Shown here one piece after another: positions 42,919 to 52,164 of a DNA stretch of 54,507 nucleotides (its first letter is position 1; each line of letters opens with the position of its first letter). The translations under genes and the position numbers were made by a program. The stretch covers positions 1-54,507 of the forward strand of contig CANHVY010000029.1 in assembly GCA_947464185.1 (NCBI GenBank), given 5' to 3'. Under the pieces are notes generated by a model that made no database searches, was not told the DNA's origin, and saw nothing but the letters and a program-made list of their open reading frames with translations. Source of the stretch: Burkholderiales bacterium. GTDB taxonomy: Bacteria; Pseudomonadota; Gammaproteobacteria; Burkholderiales; Burkholderiaceae_C.

Positions 42919-44286
42919 ATGTCGCCAGCCGTTGCCCCGCATCCTCCCGCCCGCGCCACTCCGGTGGTGGTGTCCCTGCGTACCGTCCCCGTGGCGGGCC
43001 GCGACGGGATGCTGTTGAACCTGTCGGGCGCCCACGCCCCGTTCTTCACCCGCAACCTGCTGATCCTCACCGACAGCGAGGGCCGCACCGGCATTGGCGA
43101 GGTGCCCGGCGGGCAGAAGATCGAGCAGACCTTGAACGACGCTGCGGCGCTGGTGGTCGGCCAGCCCATCGGGCGCTGGCAGGCCGTGCTGCGCGGCGTA
43201 CGCGAGCACTTTGCAGACCGGGACTCCGGCGGTCGCGGGCAGCAGACCTTTGACCTGCGCACCACCATCCACGCCTGTGCTGCGCTGGAGTCGGCCCTGC
43301 TGGACCTGCTGGGCCAGCACCTGGGGGTGCCGGTGGCGGCCCTCCTGGGCGAGGGGCAGCAGCGCGAGGCGGTGGAGATGCTGGGCTACCTGTTTTTCGT
43401 CGGCGACCGCACCAAGACTGATCTGCCTTACCTGGCCCCGGTGGACGAACCCGACGAGGCGGACGGCTGGCGCCGGGTGCGCCATGAAGAGGCGCTGACA
43501 CCTCAGGCCATCGTGCGCCAGGCCGAGGCCGCGCACGCGCGTTATGGCTTCAACGATTTCAAGCTCAAGGGCGGGGTGCTGCGGGGTGAAGACGAGGTGG
43601 AGGCTATCCGGGCCTTGCACGAGCGCTTTCCGCAGGCCCGCATCACGCTGGACCCGAACGGCGGCTGGCTGCTCAAGGACGCGGTGTGGCTGCTGCGCGA
43701 CCTGCACGGCGTGCTGGCCTACGCCGAAGACCCCTGCGGTGCCGAAGAGGGCTTCTCTGGCCGCGAGGTGATGGCCGAATTCAAGCGCGCCACTGGGCTG
43801 CCCACGGCCACCAACATGGTGGCCACCGACTGGCGCCAGATGGTGCACTCGCTGGTGCTGCAGTCGGTGGACATTCCGCTGGCCGACCCGCATTTCTGGA
43901 CGCTCTCAGGCTCGGTGCGCGTGGCGCAGACCTGCCGCGATTTCGGCCTGACCTGGGGCTCGCACTCCAACAACCACTTCGATGTCTCTCTGGCGATGTT
44001 CACGCACGTGGCCGCGGCGGCGCCGGGGCGCGTCACCGCCATCGACACGCACTGGATCTGGCAGGACGGCCAGCGCCTCACGAAGGCGCCGCTGAAGATC
44101 GAGGGCGGTCTGGTGCGTGTGCCCGAGAAACCAGGTCTGGGTGTCGAACTGGACATGGCCGAAGTCGACAAGGCCCATGCCCTGTACCTGCAGCACGGCC
44201 TGGGCGCACGCGACGACGCCCTGGCGATGCAGCACCTGATCCCCGGCTGGCGCTTCGACCCCAAGCGGCCTTGTCTGGTCCGCTGA
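42919..44286 (+). CDS. gudD: Glucarate dehydratase (GudD)
   Basis: A 455-residue enolase-superfamily enzyme. Seen are [20 protein letters not shown], the catalytic KxK in [10 protein letters not shown], metal ligands in TLDPNGGW and [29 protein letters not shown] and the catalytic His in [13 protein letters not shown]. It dehydrates D-glucarate to 5-keto-4-deoxy-D-glucarate, joining the GarD route. The start ATG 42919 follows TTAGGA. garL follows on the same strand 103 bp later. Confidence 0.95.
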   Translation: MSPAVAPHPPARATPVVVSLRTVPVAGRDGMLLNLSGAHAPFFTRNLLILTDSEGRTGIGEVPGGQKIEQTLNDAAALVVGQPIGRWQAVLRGVREHFADRDSGGRGQQTFDLRTTIHACAALESALLDLLGQHLGVPVAALLGEGQQREAVEMLGYLFFVGDRTKTDLPYLAPVDEPDEADGWRRVRHEEALTPQAIVRQAEAAHARYGFNDFKLKGGVLRGEDEVEAIRALHERFPQARITLDPNGGWLLKDAVWLLRDLHGVLAYAEDPCGAEEGFSGREVMAEFKRATGLPTATNMVATDWRQMVHSLVLQSVDIPLADPHFWTLSGSVRVAQTCRDFGLTWGSHSNNHFDVSLAMFTHVAAAAPGRVTAIDTHWIWQDGQRLTKAPLKIEGGLVRVPEKPGLGVELDMAEVDKAHALYLQHGLGARDDALAMQHLIPGWRFDPKRPCLVR

Positions 44287-44330
44287 ACCTGCCAGCGGGG
44301 CTGCGCGCGCCACTTTCCCTGTCGACCCCT

Positions 44331-44363
44331 GCACCCCGCACCCGCACCCCGCACCCCGCACCC
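44331..44363 (+). repeat. GCACCC(C) microrepeat in the gudD-garL gap
   Basis: Five tandem copies of GCACCC or GCACCCC lie just upstream of the garL ribosome binding site (AAGGAC). It is a purine-poor, unstructured stretch; slippage is the likely origin, and an effect on garL expression is possible. Confidence 0.7.
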
Positions 44364-44389
44364 ATACGACCCTCACACAAGGACACCCC

Positions 44390-45148
44390 ATGAAGGAAAA
44401 CCGCCTGCGCACCCTGTGGAAGCAAGACCGTGCCGTGGTCAACGGCTGGCTGGCCATTCCCGACAGCTTCTCGGCCGAGGTGATGGCGCGCCAGGGCTGG
44501 GACAGCCTGACCGTGGACCTGCAGCACGGCGTGGTGGACTACCAGAGGATGGTGACCATGCTGCAGGCCATCTCCACCACCGACACGCTGCCCATGGTGC
44601 GCGTGCCCTGGCTGGAGCCCGGCATCATCATGAAGAGCCTGGACGCCGGCGCACAGGCGCTGATCTGCCCGATGGTGAACACCCGGGAGGAGGCGCAGAA
44701 GTTCGTCGCCTGGACGTCGTACGCCCCGCGCGGCACCCGCAGCTTCGGCCCGGTGCGTGCCGGCCTGGTGCTGGGTGCTGACTACCCCGAGGCCGCCAAC
44801 GACCACATCGTGCGCTTTGCCATGATCGAGACTGCGCAGGCCCTGGACAACCTGGAGTCCATCCTGTCGGTGGAGGGGCTGGACGCGATCTACATCGGGC
44901 CGTCGGACCTGTCGCTGTCGCTGGGCTGCAAGCCGACGATGGACAACGTGGAGCCCAAGGCGGCGCAGGCCTTCGAGCACATCCTGGCCCGGGCCCAGGC
45001 GCATGGCGTCGTGGCCGGCATCCACAACGCCGGGCCGAAGGCGGCCCGTGCCCGCATCGAGCGGGGCTTTCGCTTCGTGACCGTGGGCTCGGACGCCCGC
45101 ATGCTGATCAGCGGCTCGCAGGAGCTGCTGGGCGCGATGCGCGCCTGA
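44390..45148 (+). CDS. garL: 5-keto-4-deoxy-D-glucarate aldolase (GarL-like, HpcH/HpaI family)
   Basis: A 252-residue class II aldolase. Motifs are SLTVDLQHGVVDYQRM, ALICPMVNTREEAQKFV, the metal Glu in RFAMIETAQAL and metal Asp in AIYIGPSDLSLSLG. It should split 5-keto-4-deoxy-glucarate into pyruvate and tartronate semialdehyde, given gudD directly upstream. HpaI-family paralogues share the fold, so specificity is from context. The gene converges with xdhB2 (28-bp gap). Confidence 0.87.
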   Translation: MKENRLRTLWKQDRAVVNGWLAIPDSFSAEVMARQGWDSLTVDLQHGVVDYQRMVTMLQAISTTDTLPMVRVPWLEPGIIMKSLDAGAQALICPMVNTREEAQKFVAWTSYAPRGTRSFGPVRAGLVLGADYPEAANDHIVRFAMIETAQALDNLESILSVEGLDAIYIGPSDLSLSLGCKPTMDNVEPKAAQAFEHILARAQAHGVVAGIHNAGPKAARARIERGFRFVTVGSDARMLISGSQELLGAMRA

Positions 45149-45176
45149 GAAGTCACCTGATCAGCGCTTGCCGGCG

Positions 45177-47654
45177 TCAGCCTGCTGCCGCGGCGGCCCC
45201 AACGGGGGTCTGTGCGCCTGCTTGCCGGACCGCAGCCACGGCCCGCAGCACTGCCTCGGGCGTGGCGGGTGCGTCCAGCGGCGGCTGCACCCGGTGGCCC
45301 CCCACCGCCGAGATGGCGTCGCGGATGGCCAGAAAGGCGGAAAAAGGCAGCAGGATCGGCGGCTCGCCCACGGCCTTGCTGCGGTGGATGCTGTCCTGAG
45401 CGTTGGCGTTGTCGAAGAGGGCGGTGTGGAAGACCGCCGGCACGTCGTTGGCGGTGGGAATCTTGTAGGTGCTGGGTGCGTGTGTCAGCAGCCTGCCGGT
45501 CTCGGGATGCCAGACGAGCTCTTCGCTCGTCAGCCACCCCAGCCCCTGCACATAGGCCCCCTCCACCTGACCGATGTCCAGCGCCGGGTTGAGTGAGCGC
45601 CCGGCGTCGTGCAGCAGATCGGCGCGCAGCAGGCGCGTCTCACCTGTCAAGGTGTCGATGACGACCTCGCTCACGGCGGCACCGTAGGCAAAGTAGAAGA
45701 AGGGCGAGCCCGTCAGTGTCTCGCGGTTCCAGCTCAGACCTGGGGTGGCATAAAAGCCGTCACTCCACAACTGCACCCGCGTCTCGTAGGCGGCGGTCAC
45801 CACCTCGTCGAACGGCACCTGGTGGCTGCCCCACTGCAACTGCCCGTCGGCGAAACGCACTTCCCGCGCCAACGCGGCCCGCGCCTCTTCGTCGCCGCCC
45901 ACTGCCGCGGCAGGCAGCGTCGAAAGCCAGAACCCGGCCAGACGCATGCCGATCTGGCGTGCCGCGTCCTGCGCCGCCTTGCCGTTGAGGTCGCTGCCCG
46001 TCGAGGCCGCCGTGGCTGAGGTGTTGGCCACCTTGGAGGTGTCCGTGGCCGAGCAGCGCACGCGCTCCAGCGGCAGGCCCAGTTCCTGCGCCACCACCTG
46101 GGCCACCTTGGTGTTCAGGCCCTGGCCCATCTCGGTGCCGCCGTGGTTCACGAGCACCGATCCGTCGGTGTAGACGTGCACCAGGGCCCCGGCCTGGTTC
46201 AGATGCGGCAGGTTGAAGGAGATGCCGAACTTCACCGGCATGAGGGCCAGGCCCTTCTTGAGCACCGGGTTGCTCGCGTTGAAGCGGTCCACTTCGGTGC
46301 GGCGCTGCGCATAAGCGCTCGTGCGCACCAGTTCTTCCGTCAGCGGCGAGATCACGTTGTCGGTGAGGGTCTGGCCGTAGGGCGTGACGTTGTGGCGGGC
46401 GTCGCCATAGAAATTGGCACGCCGCACGGCCAGCGCGTCGTGACCGAGGTGGCGTGCCACCTCGTCGACGATCACCTCGATGGCGAAGGCGCCCTGCGGC
46501 CCGCCGAAACCGCGGAAGGCGGTGTTGGACTGGGTGTTCGTCCGCGCCAGATGCCCGTGCAGGGAAACCTCCGGGATCCAGTACGCGTTGTCGGCATGGC
46601 AGAGGGCCCGCGTGAGCACGGGCGGCGACAGGTCGGTGGAGAAGCCCGCGTTGGCGATCATCGAGAGTTCCACGCCCAGCAGGCGGCCGGCGTCGTCGAA
46701 GCCCGCTTCCCAGTCGAACTCGAAGCCGTGGCGGCGGCCGGTGATCATGAAATCGTCGTCGCGGTCGTAGCGCAGCTTCACGGGCCGGCCGGTGGCGCGC
46801 GCTGCCAGCGCCGCCACGGCCGCTGGCAGGGCCGACTGTGACTCCTTGCCGCCAAAGCCTCCGCCCATGCGCCGGCAACTCACCTGCACCCGGTGCGCTG
46901 CCACGCCCAGCACGCGCGAGACCACGTGCTGCATCTCGCTGGGGTGCTGGGTGGAGCACTGCACCGCCATCGCGCCATCTTCCAAAGGCGTGGCCAGGGC
47001 GATCTGGCCTTCCAGGTAGAACTGCTCCTGGCCACCCAGGTGGAAGCTGCCTTTCAGGCGGTGCGGCGCCGAGGCGATGGCCCTTTGGGTACCGCCTGGG
47101 GCCGACTCACGCGCCAAGTGCATGGAGGGCACCACATGCAGGCCCTGGGCGTGGGCCTGGCGCGGGGACAGCACGGCTGGCAGGGGCTCCGACTGAATGA
47201 CGTGCCGAGCCCGGGCCGCCGCGCGGCGGGCCAGGTCCCGCGTGGTGGCCAGCACCACGAAGACCGGCTGCCCCAGGTAGTGCAGCGTGCCTTCGGCCAG
47301 CACCGGGTCGTCGTGGACGATCGCACCGCAGTCGTTGGTGCCGGGTATGTCGCGGGCTGTCAACACCGCCACCACCCCCGGCTCGACCATTAGGGCCGCG
47401 GTGTCCACGCCCAGGAGTCGTCCATGCGCCACGGGCGACAAGCCCAGCGCCGCGTGCAAGGTGCCGGCGGGCTCGGGCAGGTCGTCGGTGTAGGCCGCCT
47501 TGCCCGCCACGTGCAGGTGGGCGGATTCGTGCGGCAGCGAACGTCCGACCACCTGCGAAGGCGGTGCGGTGACATCTGGCCCTGGCTGCGTCAGCGCGGA
47601 CACGCTGTCGAGGGTTGGCGTGCCCAGATCAGGGCTCTGCGTGGGAGCGGTCAT
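45177..47654 (-). CDS. xdhB: Second xanthine dehydrogenase large subunit (XdhB paralogue)
   Basis: An 825-residue protein. Moco motifs are QEQFYLEGQIALATP, CRRMGGGFGGKESQS, TAFRGFGGPQGAFA, HGGTEMGQGLNTKV and IHRSKAVGEPPILLPFSAF. It is clearly diverged from the copy at 33992, so not a recent duplicate. An extra N-terminal stretch of about 40 residues precedes AYTDDLPEPAGT. ATG 47654 overlaps the xdhA2 stop (ATGA). No xdhC follows, so cofactor loading probably relies on the other locus. Confidence 0.92.
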   Translation of the reverse strand: MTAPTQSPDLGTPTLDSVSALTQPGPDVTAPPSQVVGRSLPHESAHLHVAGKAAYTDDLPEPAGTLHAALGLSPVAHGRLLGVDTAALMVEPGVVAVLTARDIPGTNDCGAIVHDDPVLAEGTLHYLGQPVFVVLATTRDLARRAAARARHVIQSEPLPAVLSPRQAHAQGLHVVPSMHLARESAPGGTQRAIASAPHRLKGSFHLGGQEQFYLEGQIALATPLEDGAMAVQCSTQHPSEMQHVVSRVLGVAAHRVQVSCRRMGGGFGGKESQSALPAAVAALAARATGRPVKLRYDRDDDFMITGRRHGFEFDWEAGFDDAGRLLGVELSMIANAGFSTDLSPPVLTRALCHADNAYWIPEVSLHGHLARTNTQSNTAFRGFGGPQGAFAIEVIVDEVARHLGHDALAVRRANFYGDARHNVTPYGQTLTDNVISPLTEELVRTSAYAQRRTEVDRFNASNPVLKKGLALMPVKFGISFNLPHLNQAGALVHVYTDGSVLVNHGGTEMGQGLNTKVAQVVAQELGLPLERVRCSATDTSKVANTSATAASTGSDLNGKAAQDAARQIGMRLAGFWLSTLPAAAVGGDEEARAALAREVRFADGQLQWGSHQVPFDEVVTAAYETRVQLWSDGFYATPGLSWNRETLTGSPFFYFAYGAAVSEVVIDTLTGETRLLRADLLHDAGRSLNPALDIGQVEGAYVQGLGWLTSEELVWHPETGRLLTHAPSTYKIPTANDVPAVFHTALFDNANAQDSIHRSKAVGEPPILLPFSAFLAIRDAISAVGGHRVQPPLDAPATPEAVLRAVAAVRQAGAQTPVGAAAAAG

Positions 47655-49276
47655 GCCGACACCTCCTGGCTCCACACGGTGGTGGCCCGCAGGGGCAGGG
47701 GGTCGTCGGGCCTGGTCTGCAGCCACAACCGGTGCAGCAGGCCGCGCGCCGCGTCGCGCCGGTATCCCGCGCTCGCGCGCAGGTCGGTCAGCGGCGTGAA
47801 GTCGGCGTCCAGCGCAGCGCAGGCGGCCTGCACGGCCTGCTCGGCCCAGGGCTGGCCGCGCAGTGCAGCCTCGGCCGCCTGCGCCCGGCGAACCGTGGCG
47901 GCCATGCCGCCGAACGCCAGACGCACGTCCTCGACCCGGCCATTCACCAGGCTCAGCCGGACGCCAGCGCACAGCGCCGAGATGTCGCAATCGAAGCGCT
48001 TGCTGATCTTCCAGGCGCGCAGGTGGTGCGTGGCTGTACCGTCACCCCGCGGGGCGGTGTCCAGGTCGGGCACGCGCACGGCCTCCAGGAACTCGCCGGG
48101 CTCGAGCCGGTTCTTCATGTAGTCGAGATAGAACCCGTCCAGGCGCAGTACCCTGCGGCGTTCGCCGCGGCGCAGCAACAAGCGCGCGTCCATCGCCATC
48201 AGCACCGGTGCACCATCACCGATGGGCGATCCGTTGGCGAGGTTGCCCCCCAGGGTGCCGGTGTGGCGCACCGAGGGGCCGGCAAAGCGCAAGCCCACCT
48301 CGGCCAGTTCGGGCCAGTGCCGGGCCAGCGCGGACCAGGCGTCTTGCAGCGATGCCCCGGCCCCCAACTCCAGCCAGCGGTTGCTGCCTGCGGTGGCCAT
48401 AGCAAGGTTGGTGTCAGCAGCGCCCACCGAAGCCTCGGCCTGCATCGGGCCGGCGGCGTCGATGTCGCCGCTTTGCCAGCCGATGCCGCGCAGGGCCTGG
48501 ACCGCGCCGATCCACAGCACGTCGCCCAGGTCGCGGAACTGCTTGGTCACCCACAGGCCGATGTCCGTGGAGCCTGCCAGCAACCGGGCTTCAGGATGTT
48601 CCAGCCGAAGGCGCGCGAACCCGTCGATGTCGCGCGGGGCATGGAAGCGGTCCACACGGCCCCCTGCGGCGGGGTTGGGCGCCGTGTAGTGCAGCGGCGG
48701 GTCTGCCGCAAGGGATTGCAGCAGCGGCTGCAGCACTGCGCGGTTCACGCGAGGGATCGGGTCGTCGAACATCGCGAGGCCGGCCTCGACGATGGGCCGG
48801 TAGCCTGTACAGCGGCACAGGTTGCCGGACAGCGCGTCGCACAAGGCCGCCCGGTCGGGCCGGGTGCCGCGCGTGGTGTGGTCCTCGTGCACGGCGACCA
48901 GGCTCATCACGAAGCCTGGCGTGCAGAAGCCGCACTGAGACCCATGGCAATCCACCATGGCCTGCTGGGCAGGGTGGGGCGCATGGGGGCTGCCCAGGTC
49001 CTCCACCGTCAGCAGCGCGCGGCCATCCAGCGTGGGCAGGAACTGGATGCAGGCATTGACCGTCTTCAGCGCCACGCCTCCCGGAGCGGCGGCGTCGGCC
49101 TCGCCGACGATGACGGTGCAGGCGCCGCAGTCGCCTTCCGCGCAGCCTTCCTTGGTGCCGGTGCAGCGTGCATCCTCTCTCAGCCAGTCGAGCACCGTTC
49201 GCGTCGGCGCCACCCCAGACACCTCTTGCATCCGGCCTCTGTGGATGAATCGGATCGGGCGGGTGTCGCAGTCCAT
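47651..49276 (-). CDS. xdhA: Second xanthine dehydrogenase small subunit (XdhA paralogue)
   Basis: A 541-residue protein, about 40 longer than the copy at 32475. Iron-sulfur motifs are GCAEGDCGAC, HGSQCGFCTPG and LCRCTGY. The FAD domain shows RLLAGSTDIGLWVTKQF and GPSVRHTGTLGGNLANGSP. Extra sequence sits in the FAD domain (an insertion with AAGPMQAEASVGAADTNLAM). It is the first gene of the xdhA2-xdhB2 operon, divergent from the BMP-type ABC transporter, which suggests oxidation of the imported purine. Confidence 0.92.
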   Translation of the reverse strand: MDCDTRPIRFIHRGRMQEVSGVAPTRTVLDWLREDARCTGTKEGCAEGDCGACTVIVGEADAAAPGGVALKTVNACIQFLPTLDGRALLTVEDLGSPHAPHPAQQAMVDCHGSQCGFCTPGFVMSLVAVHEDHTTRGTRPDRAALCDALSGNLCRCTGYRPIVEAGLAMFDDPIPRVNRAVLQPLLQSLAADPPLHYTAPNPAAGGRVDRFHAPRDIDGFARLRLEHPEARLLAGSTDIGLWVTKQFRDLGDVLWIGAVQALRGIGWQSGDIDAAGPMQAEASVGAADTNLAMATAGSNRWLELGAGASLQDAWSALARHWPELAEVGLRFAGPSVRHTGTLGGNLANGSPIGDGAPVLMAMDARLLLRRGERRRVLRLDGFYLDYMKNRLEPGEFLEAVRVPDLDTAPRGDGTATHHLRAWKISKRFDCDISALCAGVRLSLVNGRVEDVRLAFGGMAATVRRAQAAEAALRGQPWAEQAVQAACAALDADFTPLTDLRASAGYRRDAARGLLHRLWLQTRPDDPLPLRATTVWSQEVSA

Positions 49277-49568
49277 GATGGGGGTCCGGGGGCAGGATTC
49301 AGGGGCGGTGTGGGCGCAGTGAGGCAGGGGCAGGGGAAGAATGGCAGTGCTGCAAGGGCTTCCGCTCGGGGCTGCGTGCGCAGGTCAGCCCCTCGCAAAA
49401 GATACACCAGGCCCAGCGCGGTGTCCGCTCCTTGGGGCTTTGCGGGACATCCCGGCCTTTGAAGCCTGCATACCCCGGGGGGCGTCCGCCAGCGGTTAAC
49501 CTTGCGTCCTTGAATTTGCCGCCGGCGCGCTTTTTGCTGCCCTTCGGTGGCCTCTGAAGCCTGACTCC
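49277..49568. other. Divergent promoter region between xdhA2 and the BMP transporter
   Basis: No gene is seen in these 292 bases. On the minus strand TGGTGTATCTTTTGC (49395-49409) has sigma-54 spacing but lacks the CAC of the -24 element, so it is weak. No clear -10/-35 pair or long dyad was found. The region must carry both promoters. Confidence 0.5.
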
Positions 49569-51092
49569 ATGTACCGACTCGAGCTCGAGCACATCAGCAA
49601 ACAGTACCCGGCGGTCAAGGCCAATGACCGGGTGAGCCTGCGCGTCAAGCCTGGCGAGATCCATGCGGTGCTGGGGGAGAACGGCGCGGGCAAAAGCACG
49701 CTGATGAAGGTGATCTACGGCGCGGTGCGCCCCGACGAGGGGACGATGCGCTGGAACGGTCAGCCGGTGCAGGTGGCCCATCCGGCGGCTGCCCGGGCAC
49801 TGGGCATCAGCATGGTCTACCAGCACTTCAGCCTGTTCGACACCCTCACGGTGGCGGAGAACGTCTGGCTGGGACTGGACCGGGGAAGTGCGCTTGTCGA
49901 CGTGACCCGCCGCATTGGTGAAGTCTCTGCGGCCTACGGTCTGGAGGTCGAGCCGGCGCGACCGGTGCACACCCTCAGCGTGGGCGAGCGTCAGCGCGTG
50001 GAGATCATCCGCGCGCTGCTGACCGACCCCCAGCTGCTGATCCTGGACGAGCCCACCTCCGTGCTGACGCCCCAGGCGGTGGACAAGCTCTTCACCACCT
50101 TGCGCCAGCTGGCCGCGCGGGGCTGCTCCATTCTGTACATCAGCCACAAGCTCGACGAGATCCGCGCCTTGTGCCACCACTGCACCGTCATGCGGGGTGG
50201 CCGCGTCACGGGCGAGGTCGACCCCACGCAGGAGACCAATGCCAGCCTGTCCCGGCTGATGATTGGCGAGGAGCCCCCCCAGCTGCATCACGAGCCGCGC
50301 GACGCCGGATCCGTGGTGCTGGCGGTGCGTGCCCTGGACTTGCCGCGCCAGGATCCTTTCGGCGTGGACCTGCATGGCCTGTCGCTGGAGGTGCGCGCGG
50401 GCGAAATCCTGGGCATTGCCGGCATTTCGGGCAACGGTCAGCAGGAATTGCTGGCGGCGTTGTCAGGCGAGGACCCCCGCGCACCGTCTTCTGCCATCAC
50501 GCTGGCCGGCCAGCCCGTTGGCCAAGACTCCCCGCGGCGCCGCCGCAAGGCCGGGTTGCACTTCGTGCCCGAGGAGCGCTTGGGCAGGGGCGCCGTGCCC
50601 ACGCTCACCCTGGCTGCCAACACCTTGCTCACGCGCACCGAGACGGTGAGCCCTCAGGGCTGGGTGCGCACCTCGGCGGTGCGAGGTCTCGCCGAACGCA
50701 TCATCCAGCGCTTCCAGGTGAAGGCCGGTGGGCCGCAGGCGCCGGCTAAGTCTCTCTCGGGCGGCAACCTGCAGAAGTTCATCGTCGGGCGCGAGATCGA
50801 CGCGAGCCCGAGTTGCCTGGTCATCTCTCAGCCCACCTGGGGAGTGGACGTGGGCGCGGCCGCGCTGATCCGCCGCGAGCTGCTCGCCCTGCGCGACGCG
50901 GGCTGCGCCATCCTCGTGGTGAGCGAGGAGCTCGACGAGTTGTTCGAGATCAGCGACCGGCTGGTCGTCATCGCCCGCGGCCGCCTGTCGCCCGCGCTGC
51001 CCGTGGCCGAGGCGACGGTCGAACGCATCGGGTCGTGGATGTCGGGGCTGTGGACCACCGAGGTGGCAGGAGATGCGCATGCTGCGGCTTGA
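49569..51092 (+). CDS. BMP-type ABC transporter ATPase (two nucleotide-binding domains)
   Basis: A 507-residue protein with tandem ABC domains. The first has Walker A GENGAGKST, signature LSVGERQRVEI and Walker B LLILDEPTSVL. The second has a degenerate Walker A (GISGNGQQELL) and signature LSGGNLQKFIVGREI. This asymmetry is typical of the sugar/nucleoside (RbsA/NupO-like) class. The companions are the two permeases and the BmpA-like protein downstream. With xdhA2-xdhB2 divergent, purine nucleosides or bases are the likely cargo. Confidence 0.92.
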   Translation: MYRLELEHISKQYPAVKANDRVSLRVKPGEIHAVLGENGAGKSTLMKVIYGAVRPDEGTMRWNGQPVQVAHPAAARALGISMVYQHFSLFDTLTVAENVWLGLDRGSALVDVTRRIGEVSAAYGLEVEPARPVHTLSVGERQRVEIIRALLTDPQLLILDEPTSVLTPQAVDKLFTTLRQLAARGCSILYISHKLDEIRALCHHCTVMRGGRVTGEVDPTQETNASLSRLMIGEEPPQLHHEPRDAGSVVLAVRALDLPRQDPFGVDLHGLSLEVRAGEILGIAGISGNGQQELLAALSGEDPRAPSSAITLAGQPVGQDSPRRRRKAGLHFVPEERLGRGAVPTLTLAANTLLTRTETVSPQGWVRTSAVRGLAERIIQRFQVKAGGPQAPAKSLSGGNLQKFIVGREIDASPSCLVISQPTWGVDVGAAALIRRELLALRDAGCAILVVSEELDELFEISDRLVVIARGRLSPALPVAEATVERIGSWMSGLWTTEVAGDAHAAA

Positions 51093-52164
51093 AGCCCGGC
51101 CGGTGCCCTCCCAGGCCATGGCCCTGGCCTCGCCCGTCATCGCTCTGTTGCTGACGTCGGCGGTGGCCGCGCTCATCCTGATCGGGATCGGCAAGGACCC
51201 GGTCAGCGGGTTGCAGGTCATCTTTCTCGAGCCCTTGTCCAACCGGCGCCAGATCAGCGAGGTGCTGCTCAAGGCCACGCCGCTCATCGTGATTGCGGTC
51301 GGCCTGGCGGTGTGCTACCGGGCCAATGTGTGGAACATCGGTGCGGAAGGGCAGTTCCTGATGGGCTGCGTGGGTGGTGGTGGCTTGGCGCTTTGGCTCA
51401 CCACGCAAGGCATCGTGCTGCCCAAGGTGGTCGGGATCCCGCTCGTGCTGGTGGCGGGCATGTTGGGAGGACTGCTCTGGGCTGCTGTCGTGGCGCTGCT
51501 GCGCGACCGCTTCAACGCCAACGAGATCCTGGTCAGCCTGATGCTGGTCTACGTGGCCCAGCAGATCATCAACGCGCTGGTCTTCGGCCCCTGGAAGGAC
51601 CCGAAGGGCTTCAACATGCCGCAGACGGCGCTGTTCCATGCGAGCCTGCACCTGCCTCCTTTGCTGGAGCGCACGCGCCTGCACGTCGGTTTCGTCATCT
51701 CCCTCGTGCTCGCGGTGCTGGCGATGCTGTTTCTCTTCCGCACCTTCCGCGGCTTCCAGTTGCAGGTCGGCGGGCTGGCCCCCGCTGCCGCGCGCTACGC
51801 GGGTTTCTCGGCGCGCGGTGCGGTGTGGACTTCGCTGTTGCTGTCCGGCGCGCTGGCAGGCATGGCCGGGGCGATGGAGGTGGCCGGGCCCATCCGGCAG
51901 GTCACGCCCTACCTGTCCACGGGGCTGGGATTCACCGCCATCATCGTCTGCTTCGTCGGGCGGTTGCACCCGCTGGGCATCGTGGCCGGTGGCGTGTTGC
52001 TGTCCGTCATGCTGATCGGGGGGGAACTGGCGCAGTCCCGCCTGGGCCTGCCGAACGCCATGGCCAGCGTGCTGCAGGGGCTCTTGCTGCTGATCCTGCT
52101 GGCCTGTGACACCTTCATTGACCAGCGCTTGCGCTGGAGCCGCTCCACGGGGCCTGCCGCATGA
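51079..52164 (+). CDS. BMP-type ABC transporter permease 1
   Basis: A 361-residue membrane protein of the BPD_transp_2 family with about ten helices (AVGLAVCYRANVWNIGAEGQ, FNANEILVSLMLVYVAQQII, FSARGAVWTSLLLSGALAGM). The motif NIGAEGQ is characteristic of nucleoside/BMP permeases. The start ATG 51079 has AGGAG at 6-base spacing; ATG 51073 overlaps that ribosome binding site. It overlaps the ATPase gene by 14 bp and the next permease gene by 4 bp. Confidence 0.92.
   Translation: MLRLEARPVPSQAMALASPVIALLLTSAVAALILIGIGKDPVSGLQVIFLEPLSNRRQISEVLLKATPLIVIAVGLAVCYRANVWNIGAEGQFLMGCVGGGGLALWLTTQGIVLPKVVGIPLVLVAGMLGGLLWAAVVALLRDRFNANEILVSLMLVYVAQQIINALVFGPWKDPKGFNMPQTALFHASLHLPPLLERTRLHVGFVISLVLAVLAMLFLFRTFRGFQLQVGGLAPAAARYAGFSARGAVWTSLLLSGALAGMAGAMEVAGPIRQVTPYLSTGLGFTAIIVCFVGRLHPLGIVAGGVLLSVMLIGGELAQSRLGLPNAMASVLQGLLLLILLACDTFIDQRLRWSRSTGPAA

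Noticed and set aside
49395..49409. Sigma-54-like element before xdhA2
   Set aside because: Spacing fits, but TGGTGT replaces TGGCAC and the element is about 120 bp from the start, so it is likely chance.
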